Counted from the first letter of the stretch, positions 32,925-42,504 are shown. The stretch: DNA of 64,000 bases from CALGLS01 sp047626155 (GCA_047626155.1 JBLHRR010000012.1:1-64000); one strand, 5' to 3'. The notes: generated by a model from the letters alone, not told the origin. Translations and numbers: made by a program.

Positions 32925-34439
32925 CTACATTCTTATCCATTTCCTCAACTCATAAAACAAGAACCCTACAACCAAAACATACTCCAATCCCACCACCCAA
33001 AGCACCTCATAATATTCCCCAAAACTATAATTGACATAAGTGAAAATTACCAAGCCTGACCAAAGAACTGCATAGCGAAAACCACCAAACACACAAAGCG
33101 CCAAAGGCAAAGAAAGATACCAAGGATGCACCGTAGTCGTCAGAAACAAATACCAGCTGATGGCAAAGAGGAATAGGGTAGCCAAACCATCTATAGAAAT
33201 AATCTGAAGCCCAAAAGGAGCTTCTTCGCGGTGAGCTACCGCAAAAGATGGCTGAGCGGAAAGCTTGTTGGTCGTCCACTTTTCTTTCTCGAAAAACGCC
33301 AAGCCGAAAATTCCCAGCGCACTACATAGCGCCAAAATCGGTCCTAAATACTGAATGATATTATAGCCGGCCCATTGATATCCCATCCACCTTAAAACAT
33401 AATAGAGGCTTGCGTTAAACTCAAATTTTTGAAAATACAAATTGAGACTGTCTCCAAAATGAGAAAGGAAAACACCATTCAGCAAGGGAGCAAATAACAA
33501 AAGTACCACAGCACCCACAATAGTGAAATACCAAAAGCTTTTTCGCCAACCCAAACGGCGAATCAAAAAAGGTAGGAAGAGTAGGGGAAGCAATTTCGAA
33601 GCAATACTCAAAGCCATCGCTACGGCTGACCATTGCCAGCGTAACTTGACCAGACACCAGATGGCAAGCAACAAAAAGAAAACCATTGCAGCTTCAAAAT
33701 GTAGGTTGCCCACCAGCTCTAATATAATCAAAGGATTCAATGCATAAATCAAAGCGTTCTTTTCTGGTAAACCAAAATGCCTCAGTAACTTTACCATTAA
33801 AACGATACTTCCCACTTCAAAAAGCAAGAACACAAATTTCATAACCATCGCTGTCCCCACCAAGCTCGTTGGAAACAGCCAACAGGCCCCGGCAAATATA
33901 GCCTGACAGACCGGGGGGTATATTGTAAAGTAATCCGGGGAATTTAACTCTTGATAAAGCACCTCATCCAATCCGATAATTCGTTCCGCTCCACCTATAT
34001 ATGCAGAAGGCAATTGATCAAAAGGATTGACTCCATTTAATAACAGTCTTCCATCCCAGACAAAACGATAAATGTCATCTGATAAACTAGGAAAGGCAAA
34101 GACTAAGAGGAAGCGCAACAATATGCTTACAACAAGAAAAAACTGGACGGTTTTCCAGTCTTTACTTTTGTAAAAGATAAAAAGGTAAATGAAAAAGAAA
34201 GGAAAGTAGGCGGCAATCAGTTCCGTGAAATCAGACTGCTGCACTTGGAAACCTAGAACAGCAGTGAGCGCAATCAGTAAGAAGCTAGATAACAACAAAA
34301 AATTAACTTCTAGATTTGCCCTGTAATTTTTTAACTGTAATGACCGTAGGGAATGGAGGTTAGAAAATTTCAGGGAGTGTAAAAGTCTGGAAATTATTTT
34401 TTGTGTAATAATTAGTAGGTAGCGAATGGTTTTACTCAT
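32925..34439 (-). CDS. Multi-spanning glycosyltransferase (GT87-like / polyprenol-phosphate mannosyltransferase type)
   Basis: This 504-residue protein has about 11-12 membrane segments. The conserved acidic loop SDDIYRFVWDGRLLLNGVNP (about 116-135) is characteristic of GT-C enzymes that take sugar from a polyprenyl-phosphate donor. It ends the three-gene operon and starts 17 bases after the cellulose-synthase-like gene. Residues about 10-50 are encoded by the antisense strand of hairpin-element copy D, read without a stop. No other ATG precedes the first conserved part, so translation either passes through the element or begins at a non-ATG codon after it. The DPM-like gene two places upstream could supply the lipid-linked sugar. 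Confidence 0.78.
   Translation of the reverse strand: MSKTIRYLLIITQKIISRLLHSLKFSNLHSLRSLQLKNYRANLEVNFLLLSSFLLIALTAVLGFQVQQSDFTELIAAYFPFFFIYLFIFYKSKDWKTVQFFLVVSILLRFLLVFAFPSLSDDIYRFVWDGRLLLNGVNPFDQLPSAYIGGAERIIGLDEVLYQELNSPDYFTIYPPVCQAIFAGACWLFPTSLVGTAMVMKFVFLLFEVGSIVLMVKLLRHFGLPEKNALIYALNPLIILELVGNLHFEAAMVFFLLLAIWCLVKLRWQWSAVAMALSIASKLLPLLFLPFLIRRLGWRKSFWYFTIVGAVVLLLFAPLLNGVFLSHFGDSLNLYFQKFEFNASLYYVLRWMGYQWAGYNIIQYLGPILALCSALGIFGLAFFEKEKWTTNKLSAQPSFAVAHREEAPFGLQIISIDGLATLFLFAISWYLFLTTTVHPWYLSLPLALCVFGGFRYAVLWSGLVIFTYVNYSFGEYYEVLWVVGLEYVLVVGFLFYELRKWIRM
34290..34410 (+). repeat. Hairpin element copy D (121 bp) inside the glycosyltransferase gene
   Basis: Left end TAACAACAAAAAATTAA (34290-34306), right end TTATTTTTTGTGTAATA (34394-34410). 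The arms pair in a third sequence version (CCCTG with CAGGG, TTTTTTAAC with GTTAGAAAA). The loop is degenerate (ATGACCGTAGGGAATG). It lies antisense to the gene and contributes about 40 codons. Confidence 0.8.
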
Positions 34440-34456
34440 AAATCATCTCTCGATAA

Positions 34457-35932
34457 CTAAGCCCGCAAATGCTTTACTGTATAATAAAATATCGATCCGT
34501 AACCAATTACCAACATGACATGAAATAACATAAAGGTATAATCACCCATTTGTATGCCGGCTATTACCGCACCGATAAAATACAAGGCCAATAACCCCTC
34601 AAAGATCGTGGTCCAGGAGAGGCGCGTAGCAAGGTAGTTTTGTTTTTTAAATGAATCTTTAATATTGTTGATATTGAACTTTGGTGTTCGTACAAAAGGA
34701 GATTCCTTCCCCCAGTACCCTTGAATAACCGCAATGCTATTATGCAAACTCAAACCCATTGACAAAGCCAAAAAGACCGGGAATATGAAGATGAATTTTA
34801 CCGTTTCGTAAGCCACAGACTTGTTACTCGGTTCCGCTTGTACATTTGCCACATAGTAAATAGCAATAATAGAAGCCAGACTCGTTAGGAAAATAGCGAA
34901 GTATTGTGTGTTTAAACCTAAGGTTTGCAAGCTGAATAATAAAGGCACTGAAAAGACTCCTGCTAAGAAAATAAATAGATAAACGGTACTTGCTAACAAG
35001 TGTCCTACAGAATGTATTTTTTGACGGAAACTTAAATCACTTCGCAATACTGCCGGGATTAATTTACGTGCATTTTCCGCTCCTCCTTTCATCCATCTGA
35101 ATTGCTGAGATTTCAAGCCGTTCATTTCCGCAGGTAATTCTGAGGGAGAGCCTATTTCTTCTAAGAAGGTGATTTTCCAGCCTTTCAATTGTGCGCGATA
35201 GCTTAAATCCAAATCCTCCGTAAGCGTATCTGCTTCCCAGCCGCCAGCATCTTCAATGGTTTTTTTACGCCAAACCCCTGCAGTTCCATTAAATTGTAAC
35301 AAACAATTTCCGGTAGAGCGTCCTGTTTGTTCCACTCTGAAGTGTACATTCAATTGCATCGCCTGCAAACGAGTGATGAGCGAATAATCTTGATTAATGT
35401 GTTCCCAACGTGTCTGAACCACACCTATGTTTGGTTCGTTAAAATGAGGAATGGTTTTCCTTAGGAAGTCGGTACGTGGCAAAAAGTCTGCATCAAAAAT
35501 AGCGATGAACTCTCCCTTCACATTTGGCATAGCCGCTTTCAAAGCGCCCGCTTTATAACCACTACGATCCACTCGGGTCATCAATTCAATATCAAAACCT
35601 TTTGTGACGTACTCTGCTACTTTCTTTCGAGAAATTTCAACCGTTTCATCTGTAGAGTCATCCAGTACCTGTATCTGCAAGCGATCTTTTGGATAGTCTA
35701 GTTTTACAATGTGGTCTATCAAACGCTCCGTTACGTATAGTTCGTTGAAGATAGGGAGTTGGATAGTGACGTACGGAACCGTATTGTTACCTTCGGTTTC
35801 TAAATCTACTAACTCCGGGTGCTCATGCTTTTGGTAGTAGTACAACAGATGAAACTGCAACATGCAATAAAACATAATGTAGCCCAGTGCAATGCAGTAG
35901 ACTGTTAAAGCAATATATGCGATGGTAACCAT
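34457..35932 (-). CDS. Cellulose-synthase-like GT2 glycosyltransferase
   Basis: This 491-residue processive-type GT2 protein has membrane helices at both ends (about 3-30 and 310-485) and a cytosolic catalytic domain between. The motifs in order are IQVLDDSTDETVEISRKK, FIAIFDADFLPRTDFLRKT, TEDLDLSYRAQLKGW (the catalytic Asp region) and QQFRWMKGG (the acceptor-site QxxRW). It resembles the CslA/mannan-synthase-like branch and probably makes or extends a beta-linked surface glycan. It starts 2 bases after the DPM-like gene and is translationally coupled to it. Confidence 0.9.
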   Translation of the reverse strand: MVTIAYIALTVYCIALGYIMFYCMLQFHLLYYYQKHEHPELVDLETEGNNTVPYVTIQLPIFNELYVTERLIDHIVKLDYPKDRLQIQVLDDSTDETVEISRKKVAEYVTKGFDIELMTRVDRSGYKAGALKAAMPNVKGEFIAIFDADFLPRTDFLRKTIPHFNEPNIGVVQTRWEHINQDYSLITRLQAMQLNVHFRVEQTGRSTGNCLLQFNGTAGVWRKKTIEDAGGWEADTLTEDLDLSYRAQLKGWKITFLEEIGSPSELPAEMNGLKSQQFRWMKGGAENARKLIPAVLRSDLSFRQKIHSVGHLLASTVYLFIFLAGVFSVPLLFSLQTLGLNTQYFAIFLTSLASIIAIYYVANVQAEPSNKSVAYETVKFIFIFPVFLALSMGLSLHNSIAVIQGYWGKESPFVRTPKFNINNIKDSFKKQNYLATRLSWTTIFEGLLALYFIGAVIAGIQMGDYTFMLFHVMLVIGYGSIFYYTVKHLRA

Positions 35933-35934
35933 AT

Positions 35935-36690
35935 TTAAAGAAGTTTAAAAATCGTCCATAAAATTTTGTGCCCCGCTCCAATCGTCCCCTTAATCGTTCC
36001 TGACACCTTGGAGAAGCCAATCCGCTTTCTGTAATTCACGGCAACCTCCGTACAATTGTACTTCATCTTCGCCGCTTTTACTTGCATCTCCACCGTCCAA
36101 CCATAAGTTTGATCCTGCATGTCCATTTCAATCAATTTGTCATAACGTACCGCACGGAATGGTCCCAGGTCTGTAAACTCAATGTTATAAAAAAAGCGAA
36201 TCAAGGCAGTCGCCAGCCAGTTGCCAAATAGCTGCTGAGGTGTCATAGATCCTTTCTCTAATTTGCCTAAAGCTCTTGAACCGATTACCAGGTCCATATT
36301 GTGATCTGTAATCTGCTCTACCAGCAATCGCATTTCCTCCGGGTAATCTGAATAGTCCGCATCCAGAAAAACGACAATATCGGGTTGTTCTGCTGCGGGT
36401 TTATTTTTCAGGTGCTCAATCCCTTTTAGACAGGCATGGCCATATCCCTTTTGTGGCTCATCCAGTACCGTAGCACCCTCAGCCCTTGCCACTTCGGGGG
36501 TCTTATCGGTACTCCCGTTATTACAAACAATAATCTCTCGCACCAAATCTCTAGGGATTTCGCGAATTACCTTATCAACTGCATTCTCTTCATTAAATGC
36601 AGGAATAATAACATCTACAATAGGTGAATTACTGATGGCTGGAATGTTTTGTATTTTGTTGGAATCTCGTACCGTCTGCAAAAGTACCAC
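35935..36690 (-). CDS. DPM-like polyprenyl-phosphate glycosyltransferase (GT2)
   Basis: This 251-residue GT2 enzyme has the nucleotide-sugar core DVIIPAFNEENAVDKVIREI, the metal-binding VVFLDADYSDYPEEM, and LGPFRAVRYDKLIEMDM. It lacks C-terminal membrane segments, like soluble DPM1-type enzymes. It probably transfers mannose or glucose from a nucleotide sugar to polyprenyl phosphate, providing donor for the GT-C enzyme two genes later. It is the first gene of the operon. Confidence 0.88.
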   Translation of the reverse strand: MVLLQTVRDSNKIQNIPAISNSPIVDVIIPAFNEENAVDKVIREIPRDLVREIIVCNNGSTDKTPEVARAEGATVLDEPQKGYGHACLKGIEHLKNKPAAEQPDIVVFLDADYSDYPEEMRLLVEQITDHNMDLVIGSRALGKLEKGSMTPQQLFGNWLATALIRFFYNIEFTDLGPFRAVRYDKLIEMDMQDQTYGWTVEMQVKAAKMKYNCTEVAVNYRKRIGFSKVSGTIKGTIGAGHKILWTIFKLL

Positions 36691-37266
36691 AATTTCGGAG
36701 AATGCGAATGTCCGTATGGGTACAAAGTCAACTTTAACTATTGGCTGTTAACTGTTAACCTCTCACTATCTTAATTAGCCGTAACAAATGCGGATTACTC
36801 ACCCAGAGTCCGCAGAGTGAGATGCCACAAAAGCTGCGCAAAAAACTTCGCGACCGCTCTGTGGCCTCTGCGTGATCAAAAATACGATTGGTAAATAAGT
36901 GCAGCTAGATAATTGCTCTCTTATATTAGACTTTATTCCAAAATAGTTTGTATGTCCTCAAATGCTAATTCTCGCCAGCACTTCAGCTTTTTGTTCGCCC
37001 GTAGCTAAGGCTACGAACTCAAAAAAGAGCTTCGTTCTGACAAAAATTATCTATTTGATTTCTGTACAAAATATTTCAGCATAAAATCTATTACTGAACA
37101 GTTTCATTGAATTTTCATTTACCGCGCTGCCGGAAGAGGCTATTTGTATGACCTTTATCAATAATTATCCAACAAAGTGTATTTTTGTCCGTTTTTGATA
37201 GGAAGCAGCTGATTCTATAGGGTCAACGTTTTCGCTAAATCTGTTCAACTTACTTATTCTATTCTA
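36691..37266. other. Intergenic stretch with repeats, no gene
   Basis: Between the divergent glycosyltransferase operon and the beta-helix lipoprotein I see a TAACTGTTAACC-type repeat (36736-36760), the CTCTGCGG module (36799-36893), and a hairpin at 36992-37019 (GTTCG..GTAGC with GCTAC..GAAC). No credible coding frame. Confidence 0.5.
36799..36893. repeat. CTCTGCGG inverted-repeat module, second copy
   Basis: TCACCCAGAGTCCGCAGAG (36799-36817) is inverted relative to CTCTGTGGCCTCTGCGTGA (36857-36875), which is followed by AAAATACGATTGGTA. It matches the module at 747-933. Confidence 0.65.
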
Positions 37267-38751
37267 ATGAAATACATCCTGACTGCACTCGCTATTCTGA
37301 CATTGGCACTCTATTCTTGCTCCCGAGATGATGACTTTGCCACAGACACTGATGACCTTTTGGAGTTTTCGACGGACACCCTTCGTTTCGATACTGTATT
37401 TACTACTCTGGGTTCTGCCACACGAAGCATCAAGATTTTTAATCCGCATAAGGAGCAGATTTTAATTGATAAAATTTATTTTGAAAAAGGAGGAAACACC
37501 AAGTTTCGAATGAACGTCGATGGCCTACCGGGAGCTGTAGCAGAACGAGTAAAGATTCTAGCTAAGGACAGTATTTATATTTTTATGGAGGTAACCATAG
37601 ATCCAAATGATATCAATAGTCCATTTGTGGTTCATGAAAATTTATTGTTAGAAACGAATGGAAGTACGCAAGCTGTGGTCTTGGAAGCTTGGGGGCAAAA
37701 CGCAAATTATGTTCCCAATCAGTTTAATAATGGCGGATCGGCTGAACTAAGTTGTAATGGGGGAGAAATAGTTTGGGATGATGAAAAACCTTATGTGATA
37801 TTCGGTGCTTTGGTTATTGACGAATGTACTTTAGTAATTAAAGAAGGGACACAAATTTATGTACACGGTGGTTTAGAAAGCTTTTTGCAAGGAGATACCT
37901 TAAAGCAGTTTTATAACGATGGACGAATTTTTACCACGGAATTTGGAAGTATTAGAATAGAAGGAACTTACGAAAACCCTGTTACCATTCAGGGAGATCG
38001 TTTAGAGGAACCTTTTCAGGAAACAGCAGGGCAGTGGTTCGGTATAATATTGTCGGCAGGAAGTAAAGGGAATGTCTTTGATTATGTAACGGTCAAAAAC
38101 GCGGTGATCGGAGTCGCTGTAGATTCTACCGCAGAACTAAATACTTCTTATTCCACTTACTACAACACAAGTTCTGTAGGCCTTTACGGAATCAACGCTA
38201 CGATTAATGCAGACAATTGCTTGTTTTACAGTAATGGCGGTGGCGGAGTAGCATTGTTGGAAGGTGGAGATTATAATTTTAATTACTGCACGATGGCCAG
38301 CTATGGCGTAGATGCTGATGCGCTGAGCTTTAGTGATGTACTTTGTTTTGGTTCTCCGATTCCTTGCTCTGAGTTTTATTCTAACAATCTATTTGCACGT
38401 TTCAATAATTGCATCATCAGTGGCTCTCGGGCAGATGAAGTTGCCCCCTTTTATTTTGATGTAGGTGTTACGACTTTCGATTACGAGTTTAATAATTGCA
38501 TCATCAAATTGGACGAAGTGCTCACCGATGGTGAATACACCGACTTCCTAGATTTCTGTAATGATTGTATTATAATAGAGAATAGCGACAACCTCTTTGT
38601 CGATGAAAGCGACGGTGATTATCATCTGGATACCTTATCCGTAGCAGAAGGGAAGGCCATGCCGCTACCAATGTTGTTAGTTGACTTGGACAATGTGGAT
38701 CGAGACATGGATACAGCAGATATGGGCTGTTATGAGTATTTGTATGAGTAG
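37267..38751 (+). CDS. Lipoprotein with right-handed beta-helix
   Basis: This 494-residue protein has a lipoprotein signal (LALYSC, acylated Cys at residue 18). A beta-sandwich-like N-terminal part (about 40-150, IKIFNPHKEQILIDKIYF, NANYVPNQFNNGGSA) precedes a right-handed beta-helix (about 160-460) with repeating Asn/Ser-rich turns (YYNTSSVGLYGINATINADN, FNNCIISGSRADEV). The end DMDTADMGCYEY is the closing motif common to such Bacteroidota proteins. It is probably surface- or periplasm-facing on the outer membrane. Substrate or partner unknown. Confidence 0.85.
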   Translation: MKYILTALAILTLALYSCSRDDDFATDTDDLLEFSTDTLRFDTVFTTLGSATRSIKIFNPHKEQILIDKIYFEKGGNTKFRMNVDGLPGAVAERVKILAKDSIYIFMEVTIDPNDINSPFVVHENLLLETNGSTQAVVLEAWGQNANYVPNQFNNGGSAELSCNGGEIVWDDEKPYVIFGALVIDECTLVIKEGTQIYVHGGLESFLQGDTLKQFYNDGRIFTTEFGSIRIEGTYENPVTIQGDRLEEPFQETAGQWFGIILSAGSKGNVFDYVTVKNAVIGVAVDSTAELNTSYSTYYNTSSVGLYGINATINADNCLFYSNGGGGVALLEGGDYNFNYCTMASYGVDADALSFSDVLCFGSPIPCSEFYSNNLFARFNNCIISGSRADEVAPFYFDVGVTTFDYEFNNCIIKLDEVLTDGEYTDFLDFCNDCIIIENSDNLFVDESDGDYHLDTLSVAEGKAMPLPMLLVDLDNVDRDMDTADMGCYEYLYE

Positions 38752-38882
38752 CCTAAAGATAGACCCCACCCAGAAATCCGCTAATAATGTCATTTGGTTT
38801 CTTGATTAGTGGATAAAAGCACTTGCTCGCGTTTAACATTTATTTAGTAGACTTTCCTGGGTTCTGACCTTAGTGCACTTAG

Positions 38883-39002
38883 TATTACACTAAAAATAAT
38901 TTTCCAATTTTTTTCGTGGAAACGATTATGTAAACCACTCTCCCTGTGGTCGTTTTGATTTACATAATCATTTCCAAATCGGGATTTAATTTCTCGTTGT
39001 TA
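38883..39002 (-). repeat. Hairpin element copy E (120 bp)
   Basis: On the minus strand the left end is GTAACAACGAGAAATTAA, with arms close to copy B. The loop is AAACGACCACAGGGAGAG (38938-38955) and the right end TTATTTTTAGTGTAATA. It lies between two convergent genes, downstream of both. The remaining bases of the 326-base gap hold nothing else I can name. Confidence 0.88.
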
Positions 39003-39077
39003 CATAGATTATTTTTGACCTTCCCTTTGTTGTGCCTTGCGCAAAAAAAAAAGACCGGCTCCGTGAGCTTTAGCTGA

Positions 39078-40493
39078 TTAGGCTATTGCCGCTTTTTCTC
39101 CTGAAAGTTGTACCTTAAGAACACTCTCTTTGGGAAATAATAAATGGAAAGTGGTTCCCACTCCTTTCTTTGAATTCAGCCAAATCTTACCATTCATTCC
39201 TTCAATGACTTTCTTGCAAGTGCTTAATCCAATGCCAGAACCCTCGAACTTTGAGGTCGTATGAAATTTTGTAAAAATATCGAAAATCTTGTGTTGGAAT
39301 TCTTCTGGGATTCCTATTCCATTATCCTGTATATGAATAATAAGATTTTCGTTTGAATCTATTTCAGAGGAGATTTTTATGTGTGGATTCTGGCCGGGTT
39401 TTCTAAATTTGATGGCGTTATTAATCAAGTTTTGAAATAGCATAGAAATAAGGGAATGGTTAGCCATTATTCCCTGAAGGTTATTCGTGACCTCAAGCTG
39501 TGCGTTACTTTCAATAATAGTGGCGTTAAGCTGATTCTTGACAATGAGAATCACATCATCCAATATCACTTTTCTTCTTACGGATTCTTCATCATCTATT
39601 TTGGAATATTCTAAAAGATCAACAAGTAGATTGTGCATTCGGTCTGTTCCATTTTGCACACAGCCCATGTATTCCCGATCCGTTTCCGATAAACAGTGAT
39701 CGAGATTTTTTTCTAAAAGCGAAGTATACATTTTAATACTGCGTAATGGTTCTTTCAGGTCATGCGAAATAGTATAGGCAAATTGCTCTAATTTTTGATT
39801 TAGTTTCTTCACCTTCTGCTCATTTTCTTTTGCATCCTCTGCCTGTTGAATAATTTTCTCCTGCTGCTCTAATAGTTTTGATTGAGATTTAAAAAGGGTT
39901 TGAATCAATTGGTCTTTTCCTTTTGAAAATAGAAAAGCAATCAAAGAGACTAGAAGAAATAGAAAAGCCCAACTGAGTAAGAAGTAGGACGGAGTATACT
40001 GTAAGGTCAAGTTTCTGAAAGATTCTGTAGCGTTGACTTCAAGAGTGTAAAAATAGAATAGAGTGGATAACAATACTCCTAACCAAAGCAAGCCACTCGT
40101 TCGATCTGTCAAAAAGAAAGCTAATACGGGTACCATTATTAGCCAAACTAAATTGTCAGAATATAAGCCTCCTGACGAAGCAATACTTGGAGCGACGGTT
40201 AGAAATAAAAAAAAGCAAGTGAGATTGCTAGAAAGAAGCAGGTTTCCGAATCTCTTAAAAACATATTGTAAAGTAACCACGGCTGCTATTGGCAAAAAGG
40301 TAGGGACTTCATTGTCTGGTATAAGATAGAAGTCGGCGTAAACCATAAATAGCGCAAAGAAGAAAAATAGAATATGAATAGAATTGATAATCTTAAGACG
40401 GCTTAGGTCAAAAGCAGAATAGAGGCTAGTATCTGGTAATAGCCAATAGAACCCCTTAGTGATGTATAGATGATTTACTAATTCCTTATTCAT
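39078..40493 (-). CDS. Membrane histidine kinase
   Basis: The 471 residues start with about six membrane segments (about 30-200, an MASE-like sensor region). A coiled coil (about 205-240) follows, then a HisKA domain with the phosphorylated His in YTISHDLKEPLRSIKMY (about residue 245), and an HATPase domain (NLINNAIKFRKPGQNPHI, DNGIGIPEEFQ, GSGIGLSTCKKVIEGMNGKI). It sits at the inner membrane and passes a signal to a response regulator. No regulator gene is adjacent, so it is an orphan kinase. It is similar in its kinase half to the cytoplasmic TPR kinase at 45222-47399. Confidence 0.93.
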   Translation of the reverse strand: MNKELVNHLYITKGFYWLLPDTSLYSAFDLSRLKIINSIHILFFFFALFMVYADFYLIPDNEVPTFLPIAAVVTLQYVFKRFGNLLLSSNLTCFFLFLTVAPSIASSGGLYSDNLVWLIMVPVLAFFLTDRTSGLLWLGVLLSTLFYFYTLEVNATESFRNLTLQYTPSYFLLSWAFLFLLVSLIAFLFSKGKDQLIQTLFKSQSKLLEQQEKIIQQAEDAKENEQKVKKLNQKLEQFAYTISHDLKEPLRSIKMYTSLLEKNLDHCLSETDREYMGCVQNGTDRMHNLLVDLLEYSKIDDEESVRRKVILDDVILIVKNQLNATIIESNAQLEVTNNLQGIMANHSLISMLFQNLINNAIKFRKPGQNPHIKISSEIDSNENLIIHIQDNGIGIPEEFQHKIFDIFTKFHTTSKFEGSGIGLSTCKKVIEGMNGKIWLNSKKGVGTTFHLLFPKESVLKVQLSGEKAAIA

Positions 40494-41063
40494 TGTAATA
40501 CGCGCATTGAAATTGAACAGCTATGGATAGTAGTTGAAAATAGTTTCTAATTAATAGATGAAGCTGTAGGCTACATTTACATGTAGTAATTACGTTTAGT
40601 TGGATAAGGTTAAGGAATCAATAGTAATTCCTATAAATCCATTATCCAAGAATTAGTCCAACTCGATTTTAGTATTACAAAAAAGATAAATTGGCTAGGC
40701 GTAGTAAGCTTAATTTACTGTTTTTTAAGCGATTATGTTAAAATGGAGCTGTATAATTTCGATCTTGTTTTATTAAAAAAAAAGATTAATGCATTCAGCT
40801 AAAAATGGGAAGTAGTTTTGATAAAAAGAGAGCGAAACAATATGGATTTATATTCTTGAAATATTTAAGAATTTATTAATAATAATAAAAGGTAGCAAAA
40901 ACTGCCTAAAAGGATACCTTTGCCATACCATGACCACAACGAGAGGCTATGAATTTTTAGTCATTCACATGCTAACCTTTGAAAATAGAACCCAGACTGT
41001 TGCCAACTGCAACAGTCTGGGTTCTATTACAAAAACTCTATTGGCTTAAGCTTCTCTGAGATT
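40494..41063. other. Long upstream region with a possible small transcript
   Basis: TACCTTTG at 40915-40922 matches the -7 box, though no TTTG lies at the proper distance. About 60-110 bases further on is the 20-bp perfect hairpin (40984-41028). A 39-codon frame at 40930-41049 runs across the hairpin but I doubt it is coding. The rest is AT-rich and featureless. Confidence 0.4.
40984..41028. terminator. Perfect 20-bp hairpin, orphan
   Basis: Bases 40984-41003 and 41009-41028 are perfectly complementary around CAACT. No T run follows on either strand and no gene end lies next to it. It may end a small transcript or be part of the long leader of the oxoamine synthase gene. Confidence 0.6.
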
Positions 41064-41096
41064 GTTAACACCGTCTTAATACAATCTTAACACAAT
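41064..41096 (+). promoter_or_regulatory. Pho-box-like array of three 11-bp direct repeats
   Basis: TGTTAACACCG, TCTTAATACAA and TCTTAACACAA follow one another in exact 11-base phase, the periodicity of OmpR/PhoB-type regulators. The CTTAA core resembles the three-repeat Pho boxes known from cyanobacteria. It ends 136 bases before the oxoamine synthase start. The link to phosphate is inference. Confidence 0.5.
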
Positions 41097-41232
41097 CTTG
41101 GGGCCGTTTGCTTATTCCCTGCTGGGAGAAGCGTAAAACTTTCATTTTATTGTCTGCTACACTAGTAAGGCTACCGGCTTTATAGTGTCTACCTTACACA
41201 GGTTTTAGAATTAACGAATAATAAAAAAATTA

Positions 41233-42504
41233 ATGAAAAAGACTCCCTCCTTGATTGACGCTGTCAATAAAAACATGATTTGGATTAAGGACATAGGCAT
41301 TGGCCACGTTGAAATTGATACTAAAAAAATTGAAGATACCACCATCAACCTTAAAGGAAAAGAGACGAATTTCTTTGGATCTTGCTCTTACCTCAATTTC
41401 GAAATTGACGAGCGATTAAAGACTGCCGCTATAGAGGCCATCAACATTTTTGGTGTTCACTTTTCTTCTTCAAGAGCTTATGTTTCTCTTCCGCTTCATT
41501 CCGAGTTAGAAAGCTTATTAACGAAAGTCTTTGGCGGCCCAACCGTAGTAGCACTTTCTACGACCTTGGGGCATCTGGCAAACCTGCCCATTATTATTGG
41601 AAAAAATGATGCAATTATTCTGGATCAGCAAGTTCACAATAGTATCCAAATGGCCACACGAATTGTAGCTGCTTCCGGAACCCATCTAGGAGTAGTTCGT
41701 CACAATAATATGGATCAGCTGGATCAGAAGGTCGAATCACTCAAAGGAAGTCATGATAAAATCTGGTACATGGCGGATGGCATTTATTCCATGTACGGAG
41801 ATGCTTGTCCGATTGCTGAGTTATTTGTTTTAATGGAAAAACACGAGCAATTACATCTTTATGTAGATGATGCGCACGGCATGAGTTGGACAGGTGAAAA
41901 TGGAAAGGGTTATATCCTAGACCTTGTAGGCATTCATCCTCGCGTGGTATTTACAACCTCTTTAGGCAAAGGATTTGGTTCAAGTGGTGGGGCTACCGTT
42001 TTTCCAAATAAAGAAATGGCGGACCTCGTTCGCAATTGTGGAAGTACCCACCTTTTTTCAGGGCCACTACAACCACCCATCCTTGCAGCAGCCATTGCGA
42101 GTGCAAAAATTCACCTAAGCCCGGAGATTTATGAACATCAGGATAAACTGAAAAAGAATATTCGTTATTTTCAAGAGTTAGTAAAGCAATTTAACTTGCC
42201 ACTGGTTAGTTCTTCTCCAACTCCGATTAAATATATAGGTGCCGGTACACCGGAGATGGCGACGAAATTGTGCAAAGGTTTATTGGATCGTGGCTATTAT
42301 ACCGGAGTCGCTGGTTATCCAAGTGTACCTGTAAACAACAGTGGTATTCGAATGACCATCAATCGCCTGCATACTAAAAAGCAAATCCATGGACTGGTTT
42401 CTACCATATCCGAATTGATGGATGAAATTTTAATAGAACACGATTATTCGAAGGAAGAAATTTTAGGCGCATTCAAAAGAAGAGTGAAAAAGGAGAGCGC
42501 TTAG
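41233..42504 (+). CDS. Alpha-oxoamine synthase family PLP enzyme (AONS/SPT/CFAT type)
   Basis: This 423-residue fold-type I enzyme condenses an amino acid with an acyl-CoA or acyl-ACP and releases CO2. The motifs are NFFGSCSYLNFEIDERLKTA at the start, LYVDDAHGMSWTGENGKG (the cofactor-ring Asp and His), and the PLP lysine in VVFTTSLGKGFGSSGGATVF (about residue 247). Family members make 8-amino-7-oxononanoate (biotin), 3-ketosphinganine (sphingolipid) or the sulfonolipid precursor from cysteate. No biotin gene is nearby, and Bacteroidota often use such enzymes for sphingolipids or sulfonolipids. The Pho-box-like array upstream hints at a phosphorus-free lipid role. The exact substrate is unresolved. 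Confidence 0.8.
   Translation: MKKTPSLIDAVNKNMIWIKDIGIGHVEIDTKKIEDTTINLKGKETNFFGSCSYLNFEIDERLKTAAIEAINIFGVHFSSSRAYVSLPLHSELESLLTKVFGGPTVVALSTTLGHLANLPIIIGKNDAIILDQQVHNSIQMATRIVAASGTHLGVVRHNNMDQLDQKVESLKGSHDKIWYMADGIYSMYGDACPIAELFVLMEKHEQLHLYVDDAHGMSWTGENGKGYILDLVGIHPRVVFTTSLGKGFGSSGGATVFPNKEMADLVRNCGSTHLFSGPLQPPILAAAIASAKIHLSPEIYEHQDKLKKNIRYFQELVKQFNLPLVSSSPTPIKYIGAGTPEMATKLCKGLLDRGYYTGVAGYPSVPVNNSGIRMTINRLHTKKQIHGLVSTISELMDEILIEHDYSKEEILGAFKRRVKKESA

Noticed and set aside
40930..41049. 39-codon frame across the perfect hairpin
   Set aside because: The hairpin would dominate the sequence; no protein-like features.
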